Part shown: positions 1 through 8,349 of the stretch, piece after piece
Layout of the letters: each line of letters starts with the position of its first letter
Numbering within the stretch: position 1 is the stretch's first letter
NCBI GenBank assembly: GCA_013177895.1
Contig: JABLXV010000036.1
Span: 1-36,189, forward strand
Length of the DNA: 36,189 bases
Direction: 5' to 3'
DNA from: Brevinematales bacterium
GTDB taxonomy: Bacteria; Spirochaetota; Brevinematia; Brevinematales; GWF1-51-8
Translations under genes and position numbers: made by a program
Notes under the pieces: generated by a model
Seen by the model: only the letters and a program-made list of their open reading frames with translations
What the model was told of the DNA's origin: nothing
Databases searched by the model: none

Positions 1-117
1 TCTGTCAGGGTCATTTGCCCTAAGAAAGCGGCCAACCTATAACCTATCTACTCCTTTTCTATCTCAATTTGATTATTCAGAATTAGAAAAGGATTTTCTC
101 ACCGGTCTTTTATCATA

Positions 118-510
118 TCATCTTTCTGGTAAGACCGTAAAGAAAGCGGTTTCGAAGAAAATGATGACCGGCGTATCCGGGAAAACATTCGCGCACGATC
201 CCGCCAACTGCATAACCACGGGTATATTGATAGGCGACATCGGAATCAGTGTTTCCAGTTTCTCCCTCACTTCCTTATTATACACACACGGATTGTCAAA
301 AATCCCCCCGCCGTTGATCACACGGATTGCAACCGTACCGATTCGTTCATTCTCATAGCCGGCGCTTTCCATGACCTGCCGGATTATATTGTCTCCTTCC
401 CGAATACCGCGATAATTCTCGATCCTCCCGTTATATATGACTACGGCGTTTTTATCCGATAGGGAGAATTTTAAACTGTTCTTGCCCGGATTGAGGATTA
501 ATGTGTTCAT
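118..510 (-). pseudogene. Truncated acetate-kinase-like protein (N-terminal part only)
   Basis: This 130-residue ORF begins at the ATG at 510, 7 nt after a GGAG ribosome site and 10 bp downstream of the acetate kinase stop. A longer in-frame start at 558 lies inside the upstream gene and has no ribosome site. It resembles the first domain of acetate kinases: NPGKNSLKF replaces the usual NxGSSSLKF, RVINGGG replaces HRVVHGG, and FFETAFFTVLP replaces FDTAFHxTxP. It then stops, so the second half of the fold, which holds most of the nucleotide site, is absent. I translated all three minus frames of bases 1-117 and none continues the family, so a simple frameshift inside the window does not explain it. 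It is probably a decayed paralogue; a short regulatory or partner protein is the alternative. Confidence 0.6.
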
Positions 511-520
511 ATGATCTCCA

Positions 521-1756
521 TTAGTTTTCGTTCTGCCGGTAAATTCGCGCCGTCTCACGGGCGATTTCCAATTCTTCGTTGGTCGCGATCACAAGAATTC
601 TGACATTACTGTTTTCCGATGAAATATCCGCGGGAAGCTGAGTCAGCGAATAATTCTTTCTTTGATCTATTTCGACCCCGAAAACATCCATACCGTTGCA
701 CGCCGCCGCGCGGACTTCAGGGATCAATTCCCCGATCGTGTCGGTAAAGACAATCGCGTCGGTTTTCCCCGTTACCGCGAGATACGCCCCGAGGCTTTTC
801 CTGATACGCCAGAGATAGACCTGAAGCGCAAGACGCTGTTTAATATCGCCGGAATCGTTCTTCAGATGATTGATTACGTCGCGAATATCGGAGGACTTCC
901 CGGAGAGGCCGAAAACTCCGCTTTTCTTATTCAGGAGATCCTCCATTTCATTGAAATCCCCGTCGGATAAAGACGTCAATTTCAGCGCGAGCGCGGGGTC
1001 GATATCCCCTGAACGCGTGCTCATTACAAGCCCCGGGAGCGGGGAATAGCCCATCGTATTATCGACCGACTTCCCGTTCACTACCGCGCAAAGGCTCGCG
1101 CCGCCGCTTCCCAGGTGACAACAGACCGCGTTCAGTTCGTTCGTCTCTATCCCCATCATTTTCGACGCTTCGCGGACTATATAGCGGTAGCTTGTCCCAT
1201 GGAAGCCGTACTTTTTAATATTCAGTTCCTTGACGATCTTCGCGGGTAACGCATATTTCGACGCATACCCGGGTATAGTCGAATGGAACGCGGTATCGAA
1301 GACCGCCACCTGTTTCAGTTCTGGGTAGTTTTTATAGCACGCCTCGATCAGATTGACTGCGGGCGGGTTATGCAGGGGCGCGAACTCCCCGGTTGCTTTG
1401 AGTTTTTCCACTGCGTTGGCATCCACGATGCAGTTTTCGGTGAACAGATCGCCGCCGTGTACGACTCGATGCCCGATGGCTTGAATCGTATTACCCGCAT
1501 CCCGGTTGATGATCCTGAGAATTTCTTCGAAAGCCGATTGATGATCCCCCATATCGGTGAAAATCGTGTCTTCCCGCCCGTTCTCGCGGTGAATGACGCG
1601 GGACGCCTGCGCTGATTTCGAACCGATTCTCTGCGCCTCGCCCGAAAGGATTTCCCTTTCCGACGGCATTTCAATCAGCCTGTATTTGAGAGACGAACTC
1701 CCGCAGTTGAATACGAGAATATTCACGCCCCTTTCATTTATTTCCGTAACTTTCAT
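521..1756 (-). CDS. ackA: Acetate/propionate kinase family protein
   Basis: The 411-residue product has the full length of acetate kinases, which interconvert acyl phosphate plus ADP with carboxylate plus ATP in the cytoplasm. Visible motifs in order are NCGSSSLKYRL near residue 18, GHRVVHGG, FDTAFHSTIPGYASKYALP, YGFHGTSYRYI, CHLGSGG, STRSGDIDPA, SGVFGLSG and, near the C terminus, TNEELEIARETAR. Several usually strict positions differ: HLGSG for HLGNG, MGYSPLPGL for MGLTPLEGL, and TIGELIPEVR for GIGENSxxVR. It may therefore prefer another acid. The ATG at 1756 follows AGGATACTCAA; the internal GTG at MNILVFN-like position lacks a spaced ribosome site. It is second in an operon with the M20 hydrolase, nine bases after that gene's TAG. 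The family call is firm, the substrate is not. Confidence 0.88.
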   Translation of the reverse strand: MKVTEINERGVNILVFNCGSSSLKYRLIEMPSEREILSGEAQRIGSKSAQASRVIHRENGREDTIFTDMGDHQSAFEEILRIINRDAGNTIQAIGHRVVHGGDLFTENCIVDANAVEKLKATGEFAPLHNPPAVNLIEACYKNYPELKQVAVFDTAFHSTIPGYASKYALPAKIVKELNIKKYGFHGTSYRYIVREASKMMGIETNELNAVCCHLGSGGASLCAVVNGKSVDNTMGYSPLPGLVMSTRSGDIDPALALKLTSLSDGDFNEMEDLLNKKSGVFGLSGKSSDIRDVINHLKNDSGDIKQRLALQVYLWRIRKSLGAYLAVTGKTDAIVFTDTIGELIPEVRAAACNGMDVFGVEIDQRKNYSLTQLPADISSENSNVRILVIATNEELEIARETARIYRQNEN

Positions 1757-1765
1757 TTGAGTATC

Positions 1766-2983
1766 CTATATTTCATCGATTGTCCATCCATAGACAGGGA
1801 CGCCGATCATCCCGTGCGCCATCACCGCGTTCCCGTATACGGAATCAGCGAGTTTTTCAATTTCCACGCTTTCGTTTACTGCATGCGCCTCTTCTTCACT
1901 TCCCGGGCCGTACCCCATCACAGGAATATCGTACTCATTGAGATATACCCCGCCGGATGTCCCCATACCGGGCTTGTCTAACAGCCATTTTCCCCGTCTG
2001 ACTATACTCCCGCCGGCGGTAATCGATTTGTATGCACGCTCTATCATCGGATGGAACGGATCGGTCATCCAGCCTGAAGAGGAGAATTGCACTTTCTCGG
2101 TACGTCCGGTATATAACGTTTGTTCCTCGCCTTTCAGGAAAATATTGACCGCGACAGACGCCGCGTTCTTAACCGCACTTGTCACACGTTTCCGTACCCA
2201 GCTTACCAGTTTTTTCGGGTTCTCATCCATCATCATCTTGCTTCTGAACCGGAGCGTCGTCCGTGAATCACCGTCGAGAATTTCCGATTCGTTTCTTTCA
2301 TACGCGTACTGTTCCCACTCCCGTGCGGTAAATCCCTCGTTCATCTCATTAGCCACAGTCTGGACGGCATCGTCTAATTCGAAGACATTACTTCCCTCGA
2401 GCGTGATATCCATTTCGAGCCATCCGTCGTGTCCGTAATAAATCGCCTGTTCGGTAGGCTCGCCTAATATCGCGAAACCGGGCTGCATCTTCAATGAAGG
2501 CAAGGTTTCGGATAGAAGGAAGCGCGTGCCGAGACTTAGCCCGTTCTCTTCGGCGACCACCGCGGCAACAATCAGGTTCCCCTTCAGGGGCAGAAGGCTC
2601 CGTTTCAGTAACGCGCCGGCATAAACCTGCGCCGCAAGCCCGCCCTTACAGTCGCTCGCGCCGCGTCCGTATATCCGCCCGGCTTTTTCCATAGCCTGAT
2701 AAGGGTCGTGATTCCATCCCTCCGCATCGCCGTCCGCAACCGTATCCATATGCGACGATAATAGAATAGAATTCTCTTTATCGGTGCCGTAGATTATACC
2801 TATCACGTTTCCGGCTCCATCGATAAAGACATTGTCATAGCCCAACAGCTTCATTTCGTTCTTCACAATTTCAGCCACATTTTCCTCATGCAGACTCGTG
2901 CTTTCTGTCGAAATCAGCCGTTTTGTAAAATCGATCAATTCCTTTTTAATCCCGTCGTTCTTTAAACGCAGCATCTGATACAT
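1766..2983 (-). CDS. M20 family metallohydrolase (YgeY/ArgE/DapE-like)
   Basis: This 405-residue enzyme is a predicted cytoplasmic di-metal amidohydrolase of peptidase family M20. The metal and catalytic motifs are readable: SSHMDTV near residue 77, IYGRGASDCKGG near residue 108 carrying the bridging Asp, VAEENG with the catalytic and ligand Glu pair, GEPTE, and a late His in EEEAHAVNE. The IYGRGASDCKGGLAAQVYA stretch resembles the YgeY subgroup linked to purine or seleno-compound degradation clusters. That subgroup call is from memory and unverified. The start ATG follows AAGGAGATAAAT. It is the first gene of the operon with the acetate kinase and lies directly behind a sigma-54 promoter, so it is expected to be made only when the divergent activator is active. 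Physiological substrate unknown. Confidence 0.85.
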   Translation of the reverse strand: MYQMLRLKNDGIKKELIDFTKRLISTESTSLHEENVAEIVKNEMKLLGYDNVFIDGAGNVIGIIYGTDKENSILLSSHMDTVADGDAEGWNHDPYQAMEKAGRIYGRGASDCKGGLAAQVYAGALLKRSLLPLKGNLIVAAVVAEENGLSLGTRFLLSETLPSLKMQPGFAILGEPTEQAIYYGHDGWLEMDITLEGSNVFELDDAVQTVANEMNEGFTAREWEQYAYERNESEILDGDSRTTLRFRSKMMMDENPKKLVSWVRKRVTSAVKNAASVAVNIFLKGEEQTLYTGRTEKVQFSSSGWMTDPFHPMIERAYKSITAGGSIVRRGKWLLDKPGMGTSGGVYLNEYDIPVMGYGPGSEEEAHAVNESVEIEKLADSVYGNAVMAHGMIGVPVYGWTIDEI

Positions 2984-3021
2984 ATTTATCTCCTTTTTTA
3001 TTCCGATTCCTTCATATATAT

Positions 3022-3038
3022 AACAATATCCGTGCCAA
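3022..3038 (-). promoter_or_regulatory. Sigma-54 (-24/-12) promoter of the hydrolase-kinase operon
   Basis: Read on the minus strand this is TTGGCACGGATATTGTT, matching the sigma-54 consensus TTGGCACG-N4-TTGCT with a single change (GT for GC at -12). The GG-N10-G spacing is correct. Transcription would start near 3011, about 28 nt before the M20 ATG. The divergent gene encodes a sigma-54 activator, which supports the call. Confidence 0.78.
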
Positions 3039-3085
3039 TAATCATTATTATTTACAGGATATATAGATATGCATTATTATATTAT

Positions 3086-3114
3086 TTGACACCGTTTAAA
3101 TATCGTTTCATAAT
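3086..3114 (+). promoter_or_regulatory. Sigma-70 promoter of the sigma-54 activator gene
   Basis: TTGACA (3086-3091), a 17-bp spacer and CATAAT (3109-3114) give a near-consensus promoter, with transcription expected near 3121 and a leader of about 30 nt to the ATG at 3150. The -10 box sits inside the left arm of the palindrome at 3104-3141. Confidence 0.7.
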
Positions 3115-3141
3115 GTAACTGTATTATTTCATTATGAAACG
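3104..3141. promoter_or_regulatory. Perfect 12+12 bp palindrome, probable activator binding site
   Basis: CGTTTCATAATG (3104-3115) and CATTATGAAACG (3130-3141) are perfect inverted repeats separated by 14 bp. The pair spans the -10 region and start point of the activator gene and lies about 70-115 bp upstream of the sigma-54 promoter elements. That is the usual place for an enhancer site of a sigma-54 activator. The site could therefore activate the operon and repress the regulator's own gene. Confidence 0.65.
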
Positions 3142-3149
3142 AGGTAATT

Positions 3150-4784
3150 ATGAAGGCCGAAGACCTGAAATTAGAGGAGATCATCCAGATCACGGAAGGT
3201 AAGATCGATTTTCACGGACGGCGGGTAGTTATCCATTCGCTGAACGCCATGCTGCAACTGAGAAGAGACCTTTCCGGGAATATCGGTGAAGACCTCGCCC
3301 GTCGTTTTCTCACAAGGTTTGGATATTTTTCCGGGCAGGCGGATGCCGCCGCTATGATACGTCTGTTTAAATGGAACAATCACGAGGAACTTCTGCGTAC
3401 CGGCCCGAAACTGCACGCCCTGATGGGGGTCGTCCAGCCAAAGATCGAACGGTTGGAGTTCGACCCTGAGACGAAATCCCTGAATATGGAAATCGTCTGG
3501 TACCATTCCGCGGAGGCGGAGGGCTATGTTCAGGAGATCGGGCCATCCGCCGATCCGGTCTGCTGGATTATGACCGGCTACATCAGCGGGCATGCGTCCT
3601 ATTGCTTGGGTATTGACGTCTATTTTATCGAGGATCAATGCTTGGCGATCGGATCCCCGGTCTGTCATATCATAGGAAAAGACGCGGCATCGTGGGGGAA
3701 TGAACTGGAACGGATCAAGCATTACTACCAGGCCGAGGATATCCATAAAAAAGTGCAAAACCTCAGCGCCGAACTGAAGAAGAAAACAATCGAACTCCAG
3801 AAACAGAAAGAAAAACTCGACCGTATCGAGAACCACGATAAGAATGTGTTTATCGAAGTTCGCAGTAAGTCGTTTCAAAAGGCGCTCGATAACGCGTACC
3901 GGGTCGCGAAGTTCGACAGTTCCGTACTGATCACCGGGGAGACCGGAACGGGAAAAGAAGTACTCGCCCGATATATCCACCGGAATTCCACCCGCGCCGC
4001 CGCGCCGTTTATCGCGATCAATTGCGCCGCGCTGCCTGAAACGCTTCTCGAAAGCGAATTATTCGGCCATAAGGCGGGGTCATTCACCGGCGCGGTCAAA
4101 AACCGTACCGGCTTATTCGAGGAGGCTAATAACGGCACTATCCTGCTGGACGAGATCGGCGATATCACCCCACGGATGCAGATGCGCCTATTACGGGTGC
4201 TGCAGGAACGGGAGATTATGCGGGTCGGGGAAAATACCACGAGGAAAATTAACGTGCGGGCGATCGCCGCGACAAACCGCGATCTTTCAAAGGATGTCGC
4301 GGACGGGAAATTCCGGGAAGACCTCTATTACCGGATACGCGTCGTCGAAATTGAACTACCCCCGTTACGCCAGCGAATGGAGGATATTATCCCCCTCGCA
4401 CGGTTCTTTATCAAGAAACTGTCTAAGAGCCTAAATCTCCCGCGTCTTAAATTGGATTCCACCAGTCTGGATTACCTCCTCAATTACTCATGGCCGGGTA
4501 ATGTCCGGGAGCTGGAAAATATCCTGGAAAGCGCCGCGATTATGGCAAACGATCAGGTGATTATGCCGGAAAATCTCCCGTTCACGGTACTTCATAGGTA
4601 CTCGCCCGGTGAAACACCGCGTAATATCTTTACTACCACCCTCAAGAATATCGAGAATGAGCATATTATGAAAGTATTGGAACACTGCGGGGGAAATAAG
4701 GCAAAAACGGCGAAAATACTCGGGATCAGTACGACAACACTTTGGCGTCATATGAAGGAGATGAGTATCGGCGATAAAGAGTGA
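3150..4784 (+). CDS. Sigma-54 activator with XylR_N-V4R sensor
   Basis: The 544-residue protein has the layout of XylR/DmpR-type regulators. Residues 1-100 look like the XylR N-terminal ligand domain. Residues 110-180 are a V4R (4-vinyl reductase) small-molecule domain ending in SPVCHIIG, with several Cys. A charged coiled-coil linker lies near 185-230. The AAA+ domain at about 235-470 has Walker A GETGTGKE (263-270), the sigma-54 contact loop as GSFTGA (310-315, Ala to Ser versus GAFTGA), Walker B ILLDEI and a conserved RxDLYYR. A Fis-type helix-turn-helix occupies the last 45 residues. GAGG precedes the ATG by five bases. It faces the M20-kinase operon, which has a sigma-54 promoter, so it most likely senses that pathway's substrate. 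The ligand is unknown; aromatic compounds are known for relatives. Confidence 0.92.
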   Translation: MKAEDLKLEEIIQITEGKIDFHGRRVVIHSLNAMLQLRRDLSGNIGEDLARRFLTRFGYFSGQADAAAMIRLFKWNNHEELLRTGPKLHALMGVVQPKIERLEFDPETKSLNMEIVWYHSAEAEGYVQEIGPSADPVCWIMTGYISGHASYCLGIDVYFIEDQCLAIGSPVCHIIGKDAASWGNELERIKHYYQAEDIHKKVQNLSAELKKKTIELQKQKEKLDRIENHDKNVFIEVRSKSFQKALDNAYRVAKFDSSVLITGETGTGKEVLARYIHRNSTRAAAPFIAINCAALPETLLESELFGHKAGSFTGAVKNRTGLFEEANNGTILLDEIGDITPRMQMRLLRVLQEREIMRVGENTTRKINVRAIAATNRDLSKDVADGKFREDLYYRIRVVEIELPPLRQRMEDIIPLARFFIKKLSKSLNLPRLKLDSTSLDYLLNYSWPGNVRELENILESAAIMANDQVIMPENLPFTVLHRYSPGETPRNIFTTTLKNIENEHIMKVLEHCGGNKAKTAKILGISTTTLWRHMKEMSIGDKE

Positions 4785-4808
4785 TAGATTCCGCCTTATT
4801 AAAAATGA

Positions 4809-4955
4809 CTATAATACTTTTATCACGGTCAGACAGATATCATCATTTACAGGTGCGTTCCCCCGGAATTTTTCAATCTCTTCCATAACAAATCCGCATA
4901 TCGTAGACGATTCCATCGATTTCAGTTTACCGGCGTTCCTGTTGATGAAATCCAT
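4809..4955 (-). pseudogene. Remnant of a PP2C/SpoIIE-type serine phosphatase C terminus
   Basis: Translating the minus strand from the ATG at 4955 to the TAG at 4809 gives 48 residues ending in NDDICLTVIKVL. This matches the terminal beta-strand signature (DDITLxVIKV) of SpoIIE/RsbU phosphatase domains, preceded by a helix of the right type (MEEIEKFRGNAP). The rest of the domain is absent: the frame is open for only about 15 further codons upstream before a TAA. I see no catalytic Asp motifs, so it is probably a gene fragment left by a deletion or by insertion of the neighbouring restriction island. Confidence 0.5.
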
Positions 4956-5188
4956 AAATGTTGTATAATGTACAACAATAATGCTACATCCATAAAATTA
5001 ATTCTTAGGCAGTAGAAAAAGATGTGACGGAATTACTCCCCTGAACAATTGGAAAAGGGATATTGACACTGTGAATTATGAAAAGTCTTAGTATTCAAAA
5101 TTAAATATTCGGAATTTACGAATTATCTTTTTCCTATGTCTCTATTAACTCACATAAATAAAACCCACAAGGATTCCTTGTAAGTTGG
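4956..5188. other. AT-rich spacer between phosphatase remnant and hsdR
   Basis: No coding region is supported here. The stretch is AT-rich and contains a small perfect inverted repeat, ACAAGGA-T-TCCTTGT (5167-5181). Together with the larger inverted repeat that follows, it marks the downstream edge of the restriction island. Confidence 0.5.
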
Positions 5189-5227
5189 ATATAGGAACTA
5201 TTACATTTTTTGCAACAGTTCCTATAT
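5189..5227. repeat. 11-bp inverted repeat just downstream of hsdR
   Basis: ATATAGGAACT (5189-5199) and AGTTCCTATAT (5217-5227) are perfect inverted repeats with a 17-nt loop, ending 5 bp past the hsdR stop. On the hsdR strand this could form a transcription-ending hairpin, but no U-run follows, so a terminator is only one option. An element end or a messenger 3' stabiliser are others. Confidence 0.5.
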
Positions 5228-5232
5228 TAAAA

Positions 5233-8200
5233 TTATACTTTATACTGACTTTTTATTTTTAGCTTTGCCCTATGATAGATTTCTTTTGCTAACGGCGGAT
5301 ACATAGCTTTATTGAAATCCGGATCACTCATAAAACGGGATACAAAATCATCATTTTCCGCCATTCGCTGAATCACTATCGCTTCAATTACGGCCTTAAT
5401 TCCCAACATAAACTTTTCTAAAGAATTTGCCTTTGCAGTCTGAATAACTCTATCATCGTTCACAGCGGTTTCAGTAATTTGATCCAATAATAGTCTTTCT
5501 TCTTCGTTAAACTCAGTTCCAAGCTTATCGTTTAATAACTGGATAATTTCAGATAATGGCGTTTGTTCATCCTTTGATTTACTTGTCCCGACCGCCGTAG
5601 GACTTTTTACCCCGGGTGTTTCTCCATTAGATAAATCTATTTTTCCGGACATCGCCATCTCAACCCGGTAGTATTCCAACTCGACATCATCCTCGGGATG
5701 CGGATTCTCTCCATTTTCTTCTAGAAAGATTTTCTTCAAGAGTTTTTTGCAATAACAATACAATATTTCCCAATCGGTATCGAAATAAGGAATAACCTGA
5801 CTAATAAACGCATAGTATTTTGTATAAGCGGTGATCTTTTCATAAAATAGTTTTCTGTGTTCTTCATCCAGCAAGTCAAACCGCTTTTTCGAAGGATCAA
5901 TGAGCTTTTCCATTTCTGCATGGTCAGAGGGTTTCTGTAAATACTTCGGTAAATAGAATATTTTAGCAAGAGCCTCTACATCTTCCCATCGATAAACCTG
6001 CATCTCATCCATTTCATGTTTCAACTGTTCGAGCAGTAAAGGATCGGACGGCTCTTCCAGTGTCGTTACATCATAATAGGGTTTGAATGCTTGATAGATA
6101 TCTTCAGTCGAATTTACAAAATCCAATACAAATGGGGGTTCCTTCCCCGAATAAATACGGTTCAAGCGGGATAATGTTTGTACAGCCTGGACATTATCTA
6201 GACGCTTATCCACGTACATGGCGCAGAGTAACGGCTGATCGAATCCGGTTTGGTACTTATTTGCAACGATCAATACCTGATAATCCGAGGATGCGAACCT
6301 ATTCGGGAGTTGGAGTTCCGAAATGGGTTTTCCGGTAACAATATCCTTATTCATTTCAGGTTCGGTATAAGGTTTACCTGTTTCTTCATCTTTAACGGTT
6401 CCGCTGAATGCGACCAGAGTACGAATATCGGTATAATGATTTTCAGCGATATACTTATCAAAGGATAGTTTATACCTGACGGCATGGAGACGCGAGCCTG
6501 TGACCACCATCGCTTTAGCCCGGCCTTGGATTTTACTCCGGACATGATCGCGGAAATGCTCGATGATGATCTCAGTCTTCTGCTCGATGTTATGAGGATG
6601 AAGGACAAGAAACTTAGTCAATTTCTTCTCGGCCTTTTTCTTCGGCATCAAGGGATTATCTTCGATGGTTTTAATTATCTTGAAATAGGTATCATACGTC
6701 GTATAACGCTGGAGAACATCGAGGATAAATCCTTCCTCAATCGCCTGCCGCATCGAATAGGTATGAAATGCGGCGGGTTTTCCGTCCGCCCCTACCCGCC
6801 CGAAAATCTCCATCGTTTTACCCTTGGGGGTAGCGGTGAACGCGAAAAAGCTCATATTCTTCTGCTTCCCGCGTGTCTCAAGGACCCTGTTCAGGCCGTC
6901 TTCCCAATCGAATTCCGCTTCATCGGTCGATATGCCCGATCCGGCTCCGAGCAGTTTTTTCAGTTCCGCGGCGCTCTCGCCGGTCTGACTGGAATGAGCC
7001 TCGTCCACAATAACCGCATAATTACGGTTTGCGATCTTCTCCTGCCAGTCCTTTGCCATAGTAATCGCCCTATCATCGGGATTGTCGATGCTATCGGCGC
7101 CGGCAATATGCAGGAGACCATTTAATATAAAGGGGAATTTTTGCAGGGTGGTGATCACAATCTGCGTGCCGTCCACCAGGGCTTGCGCGAGCTGGCGCGA
7201 ATCCTTCTCGACCGGTAGAACCACGCCCGATTTATGCTCGATTTGATAGATCGCGTCCTGAAGCTGTTTATCCAATATGCGCCGGTCGGTGATCACGATC
7301 ACACAATCGAAGATTTTTTTATCGCCCTTGCTATGCAGGCTCGACAGGCGGTGGGACAGCCAGGAGATACTATTCGTCTTACCGCTTCCCGCCGAATGCT
7401 GAATAAGATAGTTATTCCCCGACCCTTCTCCCCGCGAGGTAAGGATCAGCTTACGGACGGAATCCAGTTGATGATAACGGGGGAAAATCATCGTTTCCTT
7501 CTCGACCTTTTTATGACCGCCCTTACCGTCGTCCACCTTCTCGGTCTTTTTTTCCAGGAATATGTAACTACCCGCGATATCCAAAAAGCTGTCGCGGGCG
7601 AGGACTTCCTCCCAGAAATACGCGGTGCGATGGCCGTCCGGGTTTAACGGGTTTCCCGCGCCGCACTCGATCGCGCCGGGGTTGCTCCCCCGGTTGAACG
7701 GGAGAAACCATGTGCTATCGCCGCTTAGCCTGGTCGCCATATAGACTTCGTCGGGATCCGCCGCGAAATGAACGGGGGCGCCCTTGACGAACTGGAACAG
7801 CGGCGCGCGGGGATCGCGCGACGATTTATACTGCGCGACCGCGTCCCGCCACGTCTGGCCGGTAAACGGGTTCTTCAGCTCCACGGTGGCCACGGGTATC
7901 CCGTTCAGCGATAGAACCATATCGACCGTACTCCCGTCCCACGGATGGCACGGCACCTGGCGGGTGACATGAAGGAGGTTTTTCCCATAGCTTTCGAGGG
8001 TTTCCGGTACGAGATCATTCGCGGGCCTGAAGTACGCCAGTTCGAAGGCTTTCCCGTAGAATTTGAAGCCGTGCCGGAGGATATGCATCGTTCCCTTCAG
8101 GGCGCGTTCCTTCACGAGCGCATCGATCAGCATAGCGGGCAGTTCAGCGCCGTGGAGATTCTCCATCTCCGCCCATAGCTTCGGCTGGGTGTCCCTGATA

Positions 8201-8331
8201 AACCCGACGGCGTATCCCGGGAAGAGGGCGTGTTCCTTATCCCATTCGTCCTTCGAGCCGCTTGCCCAACCCTTTGCCGTCATCGTTTCCTGGATATACG
8301 CTTCGAACGCTTTTTCTTTCCCCGCATCCAT
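5233..8331 (-). CDS. hsdR: Type I restriction enzyme, restriction/translocase subunit HsdR
   Basis: The 1032-residue protein has the full length of HsdR. It cleaves unmodified DNA after ATP-driven translocation as part of the R2M2S complex. The endonuclease domain shows a PD-(D/E)xK core: Asp137 in STVDMVL and Glu151-Lys153 in VELKN. Superfamily-2 motor motifs follow: Walker A SAGSGKTN (313-320), IVDEAH near 444, FFAFTATPK near 500, VVTGSR, QTGFDQP and TLSRLNRI. The C-terminal 200 residues are helical, as is usual for binding the methylase core. An AGGAG ribosome site precedes the ATG at 8331. It is the last gene of hsdM-hsdS-hsdR and is separated from hsdS by a 73-bp repeat-containing gap, so it may be translated or transcribed at a different level. 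No disruption is seen. Confidence 0.97.
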   Translation of the reverse strand: MDAGKEKAFEAYIQETMTAKGWASGSKDEWDKEHALFPGYAVGFIRDTQPKLWAEMENLHGAELPAMLIDALVKERALKGTMHILRHGFKFYGKAFELAYFRPANDLVPETLESYGKNLLHVTRQVPCHPWDGSTVDMVLSLNGIPVATVELKNPFTGQTWRDAVAQYKSSRDPRAPLFQFVKGAPVHFAADPDEVYMATRLSGDSTWFLPFNRGSNPGAIECGAGNPLNPDGHRTAYFWEEVLARDSFLDIAGSYIFLEKKTEKVDDGKGGHKKVEKETMIFPRYHQLDSVRKLILTSRGEGSGNNYLIQHSAGSGKTNSISWLSHRLSSLHSKGDKKIFDCVIVITDRRILDKQLQDAIYQIEHKSGVVLPVEKDSRQLAQALVDGTQIVITTLQKFPFILNGLLHIAGADSIDNPDDRAITMAKDWQEKIANRNYAVIVDEAHSSQTGESAAELKKLLGAGSGISTDEAEFDWEDGLNRVLETRGKQKNMSFFAFTATPKGKTMEIFGRVGADGKPAAFHTYSMRQAIEEGFILDVLQRYTTYDTYFKIIKTIEDNPLMPKKKAEKKLTKFLVLHPHNIEQKTEIIIEHFRDHVRSKIQGRAKAMVVTGSRLHAVRYKLSFDKYIAENHYTDIRTLVAFSGTVKDEETGKPYTEPEMNKDIVTGKPISELQLPNRFASSDYQVLIVANKYQTGFDQPLLCAMYVDKRLDNVQAVQTLSRLNRIYSGKEPPFVLDFVNSTEDIYQAFKPYYDVTTLEEPSDPLLLEQLKHEMDEMQVYRWEDVEALAKIFYLPKYLQKPSDHAEMEKLIDPSKKRFDLLDEEHRKLFYEKITAYTKYYAFISQVIPYFDTDWEILYCYCKKLLKKIFLEENGENPHPEDDVELEYYRVEMAMSGKIDLSNGETPGVKSPTAVGTSKSKDEQTPLSEIIQLLNDKLGTEFNEEERLLLDQITETAVNDDRVIQTAKANSLEKFMLGIKAVIEAIVIQRMAENDDFVSRFMSDPDFNKAMYPPLAKEIYHRAKLKIKSQYKV

Positions 8332-8349
8332 TTGTTTTCTCCTAAAAAT

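Noticed and set aside
1757-1768. In-frame TAG between the M20 gene and acetate kinase, as for a readthrough fusion
   Set aside because: Both proteins are complete and the kinase has its own AGGA ribosome site; the shared frame across three codons is probably chance.
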